Below are positions 1 to 6,038 of a stretch of 7,427 bases of DNA, piece after piece. Made by a program: the position numbers and the translations under genes. The notes under the pieces were generated by a model. It did not search any database. It was not told where the DNA came from and worked only from the letters and a program-made list of their open reading frames with translations. The stretch covers positions 1 through 7,427 of the forward strand of contig CAZDXQ010000085.1 in NCBI GenBank assembly GCA_964509545.1, given 5' to 3'. Origin of the DNA: JADJWR01 sp964509545. Its GTDB lineage: Bacteria; Pseudomonadota; Gammaproteobacteria; Burkholderiales; Burkholderiaceae_F. Each line of letters starts with the position of its first letter. The stretch's first letter is position 1.

Positions 1-1042
1 GCACGTCGTGCCGATTGCCCGTGTAGCGCACGGTGAGCTTATGGCCGCACCGTCGGCAGCGCAACACGCCGGCGACCAATGCCGCGCCGGAACCCGCCGC
101 GCCGGTGTTCTCGACGCCACGCAGATTCTCGGAGATCGTGCGCTGGATGCGCTCGAACTGTTCCCAGCTCACGTAGCCTTCGTGCGTGCCCGGGATCAGC
201 GCCAGCCACTGGTCGCGCGGTTTGCGACGGAAGCCCCGGCGCGGTTCACCACTGTCGTACTGGGTCCTGAGTTCCGTCTTGCCGTAGGCGTACGTGCCGG
301 CGTACACGGGATTGGTCAGCATGCGGTAGACGAGGCCGTAGCTGGGCCGCTTCCATGACAGGTCGCCACGGCCGCTGCGCACCGGAAGCTGCAACCCGTG
401 CTCGAGGAACCACAGCAGCGTCTGCCGCACCGTGCTCAACTCGAGAAACTTCTCGAACAGCAGCAACACCGCCTCCTGCACACGGCGATCCGGATCCTTC
501 TCCAGGCGCTGCTCGTCGGTCTTCAGGTAACCCGCCGGGCTGGCCACGATCAGTTCGCCGCGCCGCGCCTTCTCGCGATGCGCCTCGACCGAGCGCTGCC
601 GCAGCAGATCCAGTTCGTACTCGTTCAGGCTGCCTTTGAGTCCAAGCAGCAGTCGATCGTTGCTTTGCCGCGGGGCGTACACCGTCTCCTGGTCGACGAG
701 CACGGTATCGACGACGCGGCAGACTTCGACCAGCTGCTGCCACTCACGGCTGTTGCGCGCAAAGCGCGACACTTCGCGCGCCGCCACCGCACCCACCTTG
801 CCCAAACACACTTCGGCCACCATGCGCTCGAAGCCGGCGCGGGTGACGGTGCCCGACGCCGATCGACCCAGGTCCTCGTCGACGACCTCGATCTCGCTCC
901 AGCCCAGGCTGCGCAAGCGCTCCTGCATCGCGTACTGCAGCTTCTGACTCTCGGTGTTGCGACTGACCTGCAATGCCGATGACTGACGCACGTACAAAAT
1001 CGCCTTGCGCTGCAGATGCTGCGCTCTGATCTTCTCACTCAT
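1..1042 (-). CDS. Large serine recombinase (resolvase/invertase superfamily), 3' end beyond the window
   Basis: Site-specific DNA recombinase that would cut and rejoin DNA through a serine nucleophile. It is open for 347 codons from ATG at 1042 with no stop before the window edge. Residues 13-150 form the resolvase catalytic domain: YVRQSS carries the likely nucleophile Ser21, followed by DEDLGRSASG and the helix motif AREVSRFARNSREW. Residues about 175-275 match the Recombinase (PF07508-type) domain, with PAGYLKTDEQ and MLTNPVYAGTYAYGK. A CRRCGHK zinc-ribbon begins at residues 329-332 and its second half lies outside. Domain order is that of large serine integrases and transposon recombinases, usually 450-700 aa, so perhaps a third or more is missing here. 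The start overlaps the stops of both upstream small genes, which implies translational coupling. It probably mobilises its own cassette; substrate sites are not visible. Family assignment is confident, specific function is not. Confidence 0.93.
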   Translation of the reverse strand, partial: MSEKIRAQHLQRKAILYVRQSSALQVSRNTESQKLQYAMQERLRSLGWSEIEVVDEDLGRSASGTVTRAGFERMVAEVCLGKVGAVAAREVSRFARNSREWQQLVEVCRVVDTVLVDQETVYAPRQSNDRLLLGLKGSLNEYELDLLRQRSVEAHREKARRGELIVASPAGYLKTDEQRLEKDPDRRVQEAVLLLFEKFLELSTVRQTLLWFLEHGLQLPVRSGRGDLSWKRPSYGLVYRMLTNPVYAGTYAYGKTELRTQYDSGEPRRGFRRKPRDQWLALIPGTHEGYVSWEQFERIQRTISENLRGVENTGAAGSGAALVAGVLRCRRCGHKLTVRYTGNRHDV

Positions 1043-1232
1043 CGCTCGCCTCCCTCGCGCCGAGCATCGCGACGAGGGCCAGATGCTCGCGCAGCAGCCT
1101 TGCCAGAAGCCGCACAGTCTGCTGGCGGATCTCCTGCGGCAACTGGGGCCAGTCCGGAACCGTCGACGGCCGATGAAAGAGCTTGAGCTGGACGAGTCGA
1201 GCAGCCTGCTGCCGCCGCGGCAACCTTTGCAT
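1035..1232 (-). CDS. Small recombinase-associated protein, 65 aa
   Basis: Small basic protein of unknown function between the first cassette gene and the serine recombinase. ATG at 1232 is preferred because GGAGGG at 1243-1238 lies 5 nt upstream; a TTG at 1295 would add 21 residues but has no such support. The core PDWPQLPQEIRQQ followed by the helix VRLLARLLREHLALV resembles, from memory, short proteins often encoded just upstream of large serine recombinases in proteobacteria. The stop lies inside ATGAGTGA, overlapping the recombinase ATG, so the two are probably translated together. It may be an accessory or directionality factor, but that is inference. The reading frame of the preceding gene runs through this whole gene in a different frame. 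Confidence 0.6.
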   Translation of the reverse strand: MQRLPRRQQAARLVQLKLFHRPSTVPDWPQLPQEIRQQTVRLLARLLREHLALVAMLGAREASDE

Positions 1233-1560
1233 GTGCACCCTCCGTGCATGGCAAGGAAAGGTGCCCAGCTTGTTCTGCGCCGCCACTTCGCTCAAGCGCG
1301 GCGCCGGCCAAAAGCGACTTCAGTTCAAGCAACGCCTCGCAATCAACGATGGGCGTCGACGCCATCTGCAGCGTAAGGCACGTCGCGGCGTCGAACATCC
1401 ATCGAGGCAGTTCGAGACGACGCGGGCGTCCAGCCTGCTCGTCGCCACAACGCACCACGATATGACCCGACCGCGCGACAACCTGGTAAATCGAAACCGA
1501 ACGGCCATACCATGGATGCCATCGGTACTGGACTTCCCGCGTCTCGATGCTATGGGTGTT
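1039..1560 (-). CDS. First gene of the recombinase cassette, 5'-truncated
   Basis: About 173 codons, open to a TGA at 1041-1039 that overlaps the recombinase ATG (ATGA). The N-terminal half is recognisable: TREVQYRWHPWYGRSV, then VVRCGDEQAG, LELPRWMFDAATC and PIVDCEALLELKSLL. I recall this pattern as a small conserved protein encoded first in similar serine-recombinase cassettes. The second half is low-complexity and rich in Ala, Gly and Arg. It lies over the 65-aa gene in another frame, so its true C-terminus is uncertain. No ATG, GTG or TTG lies near the conserved start. The nearest in-frame ATG, at 1683, would require translating the antisense of an IS3 transposase remnant. I read this as loss of the 5' end at the junction near 1537-1560. 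Function unknown; a broken gene is as likely as a working one. Confidence 0.55.
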   Translation of the reverse strand, partial: NTHSIETREVQYRWHPWYGRSVSIYQVVARSGHIVVRCGDEQAGRPRRLELPRWMFDAATCLTLQMASTPIVDCEALLELKSLLAGAALERSGGAEQAGHLSLPCTEGAHAKVAAAAAGCSTRPAQALSSAVDGSGLAPVAAGDPPADCAASGKAAARASGPRRDARREGGER

Positions 1561-1562
1561 TG

Positions 1563-1670
1563 ATCGCCGGCTTGTACAACACCGAGCGGCTGCATTCGTC
1601 GCTCGGCTACCTGAGCCCGAGTGAATTCGAGTGGCGCTGGCGCGCCGAGCATGAACGGGCAGTGCGATGA
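1563..1670 (+). pseudogene. IS3-family transposase (OrfB) C-terminal remnant
   Basis: Thirty-five codons and a TGA stop, plus strand. The translation includes IAGLYNTERLHSSLGYLSP followed by SEFEWRW, which is the hallmark C-terminal end of IS3-family DDE (rve) transposases, normally about 280 aa in OrfB. Nothing matching the rest of the transposase lies upstream: before about 1560 the DNA belongs, on the other strand, to the recombinase cassette. The element has therefore been truncated by, or fused to, that cassette. No IS3 terminal inverted repeat is obvious downstream before the hairpin at 1687. Confidence 0.8.
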
Positions 1671-1686
1671 AGGAAACACGCATTAC

Positions 1687-1740
1687 CCACGGCCGGCCGT
1701 CGTCGTGTTCGAATGACACGACCACGACGGCCGGCCGTGG
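1687..1740. repeat. 54-bp near-perfect hairpin, possible terminator
   Basis: Two 17-bp arms (1687-1703 and 1724-1740, starting CCACGGCCGGCC) are exact inverted complements. Inside them CGTGT (1704-1708) pairs with ACACG (1716-1720), leaving a 7-nt loop and a 3-nt bulge at 1721-1723. That gives a 22-bp GC-rich stem. There is no run of T on either side, so it is not a textbook Rho-independent terminator. It begins 16 bp after the IS3 remnant stop. If the IS5 element is removed in mind, it begins 56 bp after the target-site copy that contains the GFA stop. A terminator for the four-gene operon or an end structure of the broken IS3 element are both possible. Confidence 0.6.
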
Positions 1741-1796
1741 ATAACACTTGTGCCGGATCGTGGCGTCCATCAAACGGATAACGGTTCAGACCTTCC

Positions 1797-3132
1797 TTAG
1801 CAGGCTGTTGAAAAGCGCATGAATTCGAGGCTATCGAGGCGGTGCGCAAACGCGAGCCGATGGTTATCGGGGTCATTGGGCGCTTGGGAAGCCATTTTGG
1901 AAGCCTCCGCGAACGTGTTTGATGCCCTCGGGCCTTGGTTTGCCGTCCTGCCGACGGACTGCTCCTGTCTACGGCGGTGCCAGCTTGGCGATGCGCAGCA
2001 GGTTCAGCGCGCAGCCGGCCAGCACGAAGCTCATCTCGACTGTTGCCCGGCCGCGCACCTTGACCTTCTTGGTGCCGCCGATCGTGTGCAGCCAGCCGAA
2101 GCACTCCTCGATGCGCTTGCGCACCCGCTGCGAGACCGCGTAGCCCTTCGAGCCGGTGGTGCGGCCGTCCATCCCCGGGATCCGACGGCCTTCGATCAGC
2201 GCGATGTGCGGCTTGATGCCGCGGCCGCGCAACTGCTCGACGAAGCCGCGCTGGCAGTAGCCCTTGTCGGCGCCGAGCGAGTCGGGTTCGACACCCTGGT
2301 GCCGCTGCTCATCGAGCAACGCCTCGGCCGCCTTGACCTCGGCATTGTCGTGCGGGGGCGTGAGACTCAGCCCCAGCACCAGGCCGTTGCGGCTCTCCAT
2401 CAGGGCGTGGCCGGCATAGGCCAGGCGGCTTTCCCGGCCCTTGCCCTTGCGCGCCAGCTTCGCTTCGGGATCGGTACTGCTGGCGTGAGTGTCGTTGCTG
2501 CGCCGCTGGCCCTTGAAGTCGACCTCGGGATTGCCGCCGCCCACACCGCGATCGTCGCCGTCCTTGGGCCGCAGGCTCTTCATGCTGGCCCAGGCGTCGA
2601 TCAGCGTGCCGTCGACACTGAAGTGCTCGTCGCTGACCAGCCCCTTGCGCCGCGCCATGCGCACGATCATGCCCAGAAAGCGCGGCGCCACCCGGTGCGC
2701 CAGCAGCCGCTGCCGGTTCTTGCTGAAGGTGGAGTGATCGAAGGCGGCATCGTCGATGCCCATCGCCAGAAACCAGCGAAACAGCAGGTTGTATTCGAGC
2801 ATCTCGCAGAACAGCCGCTCCGAGCGCACCGAGTACAGCGCCATCAGCAGCGAGCTCTTCAGCAGCGTCTCCGGCGGCACCGACAGCCGGCCGCTGTCGG
2901 CGTACATCGCATTGAACACCCGGCTCATCCGCCGCAGCGCTTCGTCGGCGTACACCCGGATCGCCCGCAGCGGATGCTCGGCCGGCACCCGCGCCTCCGG
3001 CGAGACGTAGCTGAACAGCCCCGCTTGATTGCTCTCGAAGCCGCGCATCACTCGTCCCCGACCAGAAAAACCATGCCTTCCAGATCAATCACGAGAAATG
3101 ATTCCTGCGGTCGAATTTCAACAGCCTGTTAG
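1797..3132 (-). mobile_element. Complete IS5-family insertion sequence with TTAG target duplication
   Basis: The element spans 1801-3128 (1328 bp) and is flanked by TTAG at 1797-1800 and 3129-3132. That fits the 4-bp YTAR targets known for IS5-group elements. Both ends begin CAGGCTGTTGAAA reading inward (1801-1813 and 3128-3116), a 13-bp perfect inverted repeat that continues imperfectly. A single full-length transposase lies inside. Perfect duplication, matching ends and an undamaged gene suggest recent, possibly still mobile, insertion. It sits at the stop codon of the GFA-like gene and separates that operon from its original downstream DNA. Confidence 0.92.
1969..3048 (-). CDS. IS5-family DDE transposase
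   Basis: Transposase of 359 aa, full length for the family. The N-terminal part MRGFESNQAGLFSYVSPEAR and the LLKSSLLMALYSVRSERLF segment match the DUF772-type domain of IS5/IS4-like transposases, followed by FDHSTFSKNRQRL. Catalytic residues are visible: Asp146 in SVDGTLIDAW, Asp261 in LGADKGY and Glu314 in RKRIEECFGWL, with the following KKVKVRG basic stretch. The SNDTHASSTDPEAKLARKGKG segment is typical of this subgroup. ATG at 3048 is preferred over GTG at 3051 because GGGGA at 3059-3055 is 6 nt from the ATG. It cuts and joins the element's own ends. No frameshift or internal stop is seen, so the protein should be active. Confidence 0.95.
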   Translation of the reverse strand: MRGFESNQAGLFSYVSPEARVPAEHPLRAIRVYADEALRRMSRVFNAMYADSGRLSVPPETLLKSSLLMALYSVRSERLFCEMLEYNLLFRWFLAMGIDDAAFDHSTFSKNRQRLLAHRVAPRFLGMIVRMARRKGLVSDEHFSVDGTLIDAWASMKSLRPKDGDDRGVGGGNPEVDFKGQRRSNDTHASSTDPEAKLARKGKGRESRLAYAGHALMESRNGLVLGLSLTPPHDNAEVKAAEALLDEQRHQGVEPDSLGADKGYCQRGFVEQLRGRGIKPHIALIEGRRIPGMDGRTTGSKGYAVSQRVRKRIEECFGWLHTIGGTKKVKVRGRATVEMSFVLAGCALNLLRIAKLAPP

Positions 3133-3539
3133 GGAACTTTTCTCGGTGGTAGCTCGGCGAATTGCGGCAGATCATCGGTGATGTCGTACCACGGTGCCTT
3201 GTGGGCCACGAATACATGAAAGCCTGGCTTGATGCCAGGGTCGTCGTCCAGCGCTCCGAGGGGTAGCCCGTAATACTCCGGATTGTGATCGAAGCGGCTG
3301 AGTAGGGGCGATCCGCACACACGGCAGAACCCGCGATGATTACCGGGCGAGGACTCATAGTACGTGACCAGTTCCACGCCTTGCGTCCAACAGAAGTCCT
3401 CGGCTTTGACACGTGCGCGGCTACGAAACGCGGCACCGTGCGCCTTGCGGCACATCGAGCAATGGCAATTCAGCGGGTAGGAAAGCGATCCGCTGATTTC
3501 GTAGCGTGCGCCACCGCAAAGGCAACTGCCTCGAAGCAT
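3129..3539 (-). CDS. GFA/Mss4-like zinc-binding protein (glutathione-dependent formaldehyde-activating family)
   Basis: Protein of 136 aa, close to the usual length of the GFA/CENP-V family. Cys6 and Cys8 (SCLCGGARYE) with Cys72 and Cys75 (FCRVCGSPL) would hold the structural zinc. Cys25, Cys27 and Cys30 (CHCSMCRKAHG) form the second, catalytic-type zinc site. Family members are proposed to bind glutathione adducts, but most, including this subgroup, are uncharacterised, so formaldehyde activation should not be assumed. ATG at 3539 is chosen because AGGGAG at 3550-3545 lies 5 nt upstream; the adjacent TTG at 3542 is less likely. It is the last gene of the operon, 35 bp after the cupin stop. 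Its TAA stop lies in the CTAA copy of the IS5 target duplication, so the protein is unchanged by the insertion. Confidence 0.88.
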   Translation of the reverse strand: MLRGSCLCGGARYEISGSLSYPLNCHCSMCRKAHGAAFRSRARVKAEDFCWTQGVELVTYYESSPGNHRGFCRVCGSPLLSRFDHNPEYYGLPLGALDDDPGIKPGFHVFVAHKAPWYDITDDLPQFAELPPRKVP

Positions 3540-3574
3540 CAAAGCTCCCTGAATGCCCAGATCTGCGCCATGGC

Positions 3575-4057
3575 TCAGTACGCCGTCCCGTCCTTGTGCG
3601 TGAAGCGCCAGCCTGCGGGGCCGGCGACTGCGACGAGATCATCGTCGGGGTAACTCACGACGTCCCCGGGCGTGCGATCGCCAATCTCCAGGTAGACCAC
3701 CGGCCGGTCGGACTCGTTGAGGAGGTGGTGGGCATCGCCCGAGCCGGCCTTGAAGCCCGCGCACATGCCGGGTGCCAGCCGGTGGCTGCCGGTATTGGTG
3801 ACCAGGGTTGGTTGCCCCTCGATGACATAGATGAACTCGTCTTGCAGCGTGTGGGCATGCCGAAGGGCCGAACGGGCACCCGGGGCGAGGGTGGTCAGGT
3901 TGACCCCGAAATGAGTGAGTCCGAACAGATCCCCGAGCACGCGTTTCTCGCGCCCCGCCATCTGCGAGGCAAAGGGCTCCGGGTACACCGAGCGCGTGCT
4001 CCGCGGTGCGACTTGTGCGGCGAGCACATTCGGCGGTACGTTCGATTCTGTGCTCAT
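3575..4057 (-). CDS. Single-domain cupin protein
   Basis: Cytoplasmic protein of 160 aa with one beta-barrel cupin domain. Motif 1 is RHAHTLQDEFIYVIEG, giving ligands His67, His69 and Glu74. Motif 2, PGMCAGFKAGSGDAHHLLN, supplies His110, so the usual three-His, one-Glu metal site is complete. The N-terminal SVYPEPFASQMAGREKR and the C-terminal YPDDDLVAV and FTHKDGTAY segments mark a widespread proteobacterial cupin family with no firm function. Its small size and full metal site would allow a dioxygenase, isomerase or sugar- or acid-binding role. ATG at 4057 overlaps the dehydrogenase stop (ATGA), and AGAGGA at 4070-4065 lies 7 nt upstream, so it is translated in the same operon. A metabolic role beside the dehydrogenase and hydrolase is inferred from context. 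Confidence 0.88.
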   Translation of the reverse strand: MSTESNVPPNVLAAQVAPRSTRSVYPEPFASQMAGREKRVLGDLFGLTHFGVNLTTLAPGARSALRHAHTLQDEFIYVIEGQPTLVTNTGSHRLAPGMCAGFKAGSGDAHHLLNESDRPVVYLEIGDRTPGDVVSYPDDDLVAVAGPAGWRFTHKDGTAY

Positions 4058-4929
4058 GTCTTCGTCCTCTCATGGGCTTCGGGCTGCAGCACGGCGACCA
4101 TGTCGAGTGCGCCCATGCCCCGACCGAGCGCAACGCGAAACTGTCGCGCTGCAGTCTCGATAAGCGGCGCGTCGATGCCTGCGGCCTTGGTCTGATCGGA
4201 AACCAGTTCGGCGATCGTGGCCACATCGCGGATCGCCGCCTGGGCGGTGAAGTCGCCAGTGACCAGCTTGCCGAGCTTCATGCGCGACACCGCGCTCGCC
4301 ATCGGGCCAGCGTCGAGAACCTCCTGGAAGATGCGCGGATCGACTCCAGCAGCTCTCGCGGACGCGAAGGCCTCGGCGAGCGCCGTCACGAGCACGATGA
4401 GGTAGTGATTCACCGCGAGCTTGGTCTTGAGCGCGGCAGGCACGTCGCCACAGCGCACCAGCATGCGGCACAGCGGCGCCAGCAGAGGCTCCACCCGGTC
4501 GAGACTCGAGGGCGCGCCGGCCAACATGCCCACAAGCGTGCCCTCCTGCGCTGGGACACGCGAGCCCGAGACCGGGGCCTCGACATAGGCGCCGCCACAC
4601 GCCTGAACGTCGGCCGCCAGACGCGCCGAGTACGTTGCAGATGTCGTTCCAAGCATCACTAGGGTGACGTCACGCACATGTTGAGCGAAGGCGGGAGTAC
4701 CGCGCTCGAGCACGGCATCGACGGCGTTCTCGTCAAGCAACATCAGCATCACAATCCCGCAGCGCTCGAAAACGTCCGCAACGCTCCTGGCGCTGACCGC
4801 GCCACGCGAGACCAGAGGCATACACCGTTCCGGAGAACGGTTCCACACGACCAGCGGCAAGCCGGCGTCGAGTAGTCGTCCCGCCATGGGCATCCCCATG
4901 GTGCCCAGCCCGATGAATCCGATGCTCAT
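4054..4929 (-). CDS. NAD(P)-dependent beta-hydroxyacid dehydrogenase (HIBADH/GLYR family)
   Basis: Oxidoreductase of 291 aa, the normal family size. It should interconvert a short beta-hydroxyacid and its semialdehyde, or reduce glyoxylate- or succinic-semialdehyde-like substrates. The Rossmann dinucleotide motif GFIGLGTMGMPMAG begins at residue 4, followed by VVWNRSPERC. The substrate loop EAPVSGSRVPAQEGTL carries Ser121 and has 'SGS' rather than the 'SGG' common in 3-hydroxyisobutyrate dehydrogenases, which points toward the glyoxylate/succinic semialdehyde reductase-like branch. Lys170 and Asn174 in KTKLAVN are the catalytic pair. The usual Lys-Asp of the C-terminal helix is Arg234-Asp235 here. 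ATG at 4929 is set by the N-terminal MSIGFIGLG; a far upstream start would only add sequence overlapping the hydrolase gene. It overlaps the hydrolase stop and the cupin start by ATGA on both sides. The substrate cannot be named from sequence. Confidence 0.92.
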   Translation of the reverse strand: MSIGFIGLGTMGMPMAGRLLDAGLPLVVWNRSPERCMPLVSRGAVSARSVADVFERCGIVMLMLLDENAVDAVLERGTPAFAQHVRDVTLVMLGTTSATYSARLAADVQACGGAYVEAPVSGSRVPAQEGTLVGMLAGAPSSLDRVEPLLAPLCRMLVRCGDVPAALKTKLAVNHYLIVLVTALAEAFASARAAGVDPRIFQEVLDAGPMASAVSRMKLGKLVTGDFTAQAAIRDVATIAELVSDQTKAAGIDAPLIETAARQFRVALGRGMGALDMVAVLQPEAHERTKT

Positions 4930-5798
4930 GTGGTCGTCCCGCGGTGTGCGTTGTGGGCGTCCTTCAGGCGGCTGCGAAGAAAGGCGATGACTTCGTCCCT
5001 GGCTTTCAGGGTGGGCGAGCCGGCTTCGTCGACAAGATGCGCGGTCAGCACGCTGTGTGGCGTTCTCACCACGTCGCGGAAGAAAGGCGGGGGATCCGGA
5101 TTGGCCGCCACATCCGGCAGCACCCTTCCAATCAAACGCGGACCGAGAAGCTGCCGGTAGGCATCGAAGCGTTCGGCGCGGCAATGCGCGTCGCCTTCGA
5201 AGCGGTAGGCGAGCACGCTGAGGTTTCCGCCCTCCACGCGCTTACGGACGGCCTCGGCCTCCTCGGGCGAGAGGTCGATTTGCCCAGGCGCTTCGAGAGG
5301 CAAGGAGGGTTGGGCGAGCACCGGTGCGATCACCGCGGGCTCGAGCACCATCGCCAGCGCGAAGTTGCCGGTGAAGCACATGCCCACCGCGCCAACGCCC
5401 GGGCCTCCGCACTCCGCATGCGCCTGTCTGGCCAGCGCGCGCAGCCAGCGGGTGATCGGCCGGCCGCCGCCTGCGGACAGCGCGCGGAATTCGGCGCTGA
5501 TGCAGGTGCGGCGGAAGACCTCGACACCCGGGGCGGCCTGGGGCAGTGCCCCGTCCACACCGAACAGCGAGGGCAGATACACGCGGAAGCCGGCATCGCG
5601 CACCCAGCGCGCAAAGCGAGCAACGTCGGGCGAGATACCGGGCATCTCAGGCATGACGATGACGGCCGGGCCGTGTCCGCTGACCAGTACGCGCTTGGCG
5701 ATGCCCTCGAACTCGAAAATGCGCGGCTCGAAATCCGCCAAGGCATCCTTCTGCGCGGGCTCATGTTTCGTTGGTGCTTCTTGGACCATGGTGTTCAT
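4926..5798 (-). CDS. Dienelactone hydrolase-family alpha/beta hydrolase
   Basis: First gene of the operon, 290 aa, cytoplasmic with no signal peptide. The alpha/beta hydrolase core shows VIVMPEMPGISP with Glu51 at the position of the DLH glutamate. Nucleophile elbow GAVGMCFTGN has Cys141, as in true dienelactone hydrolases rather than serine esterases. Asp203 in FEGDAHC and His248 (PHSVLT) or His254 would complete the triad. It is longer than classical clc-type dienelactone hydrolases (about 235 aa), with an N-terminal extension and an insert around 165-195. It probably opens a lactone or hydrolyses an ester. Start choice is uncertain: AGGAG is only 2 nt from ATG 5798 but 11 nt from a second in-frame ATG at 5789 (287 aa). 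It ends in an ATGA overlap with the dehydrogenase. Confidence 0.88.
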   Translation of the reverse strand: MNTMVQEAPTKHEPAQKDALADFEPRIFEFEGIAKRVLVSGHGPAVIVMPEMPGISPDVARFARWVRDAGFRVYLPSLFGVDGALPQAAPGVEVFRRTCISAEFRALSAGGGRPITRWLRALARQAHAECGGPGVGAVGMCFTGNFALAMVLEPAVIAPVLAQPSLPLEAPGQIDLSPEEAEAVRKRVEGGNLSVLAYRFEGDAHCRAERFDAYRQLLGPRLIGRVLPDVAANPDPPPFFRDVVRTPHSVLTAHLVDEAGSPTLKARDEVIAFLRSRLKDAHNAHRGTTT

Positions 5799-6038
5799 TG
5801 CTCCTGGTGATGACGGTCCGCTCGGGTCACGTATCCGGGGTCGGGGTGGCGGGCATTGACGATTCCGCGCTGCTTCCGTCTGCCGCCGCGCTGAGGCTTT
5901 CGCCGCTCATTTTCGAGGCCGGGGCGCGCAGCCAGTGAGTGTCCTTAGCGACATTTTTCATGCACAATCGGACAAGCGCATCCGCACCCGCGCTGGGCTA
6001 TCTTCGGCGCATTGGAAGCCCGCCTCAGATCGCCCACG
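5799..6038. promoter_or_regulatory. Divergent intergenic region between hydrolase operon and GlxA-type regulator
   Basis: 240 bp without a convincing gene between two divergent start codons, so it should carry both promoters. Promoters are weak by eye. For the operon (minus strand), GAAAAT at 5914-5909 is a possible -10, with a poor -35 near 5937-5932, as expected for an activator-dependent promoter. For the regulator, TTGACG at 5856-5861 has no good -10 partner. The AT-rich patch near 5951-5967 is the most distinctive part and contains the candidate operator listed separately. Shine-Dalgarno support for the regulator start at 6039 is weak. Confidence 0.55.
5933..5974 (-). promoter_or_regulatory. 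Candidate operator: two TGTC half-sites 21 bp apart
   Basis: Reading the minus strand, TGTCCGATT starts at 5974 and TGTCGCTAA starts at 5953, an exact 21-bp step or two helical turns. Tandem half-sites on one DNA face are how AraC/XylS-type dimers bind. From memory, the Pseudomonas aeruginosa ArgR regulator, a GlxA-type AraC protein, uses a half-site of form TGTCGC-N8-AA-N5, which is also 21 bp long. The match here is to the TGTC core and the period, not to the AA positions. The proximal half-site abuts the possible -35 of the hydrolase operon, the position expected for an activator. Functional assignment is inference. Confidence 0.4.

Noticed and set aside
398..982. 194-codon plus-strand ORF opposite the recombinase
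   Set aside because: Gln/Leu/Arg/His-rich shadow of the recombinase, whose own frame is open for the whole segment and carries all expected motifs.
1736..1744. DnaA-box-like TTATCCACG next to the hairpin
   Set aside because: One mismatch to the consensus, a single copy and part of a palindrome arm; no replication genes, iterons or AT-rich unwinding region nearby.
1819..3132. 437-codon plus-strand ORF across the IS5 element
   Set aside because: It is antisense to a clear 359-aa transposase with full catalytic motifs; the translation is Ala/Arg/His-rich with no family match, as expected from GC-rich antisense DNA.
4944..5810. 288-codon plus-strand ORF opposite the hydrolase gene
   Set aside because: Antisense shadow of the dienelactone hydrolase gene; low-complexity translation and no ribosome binding site.
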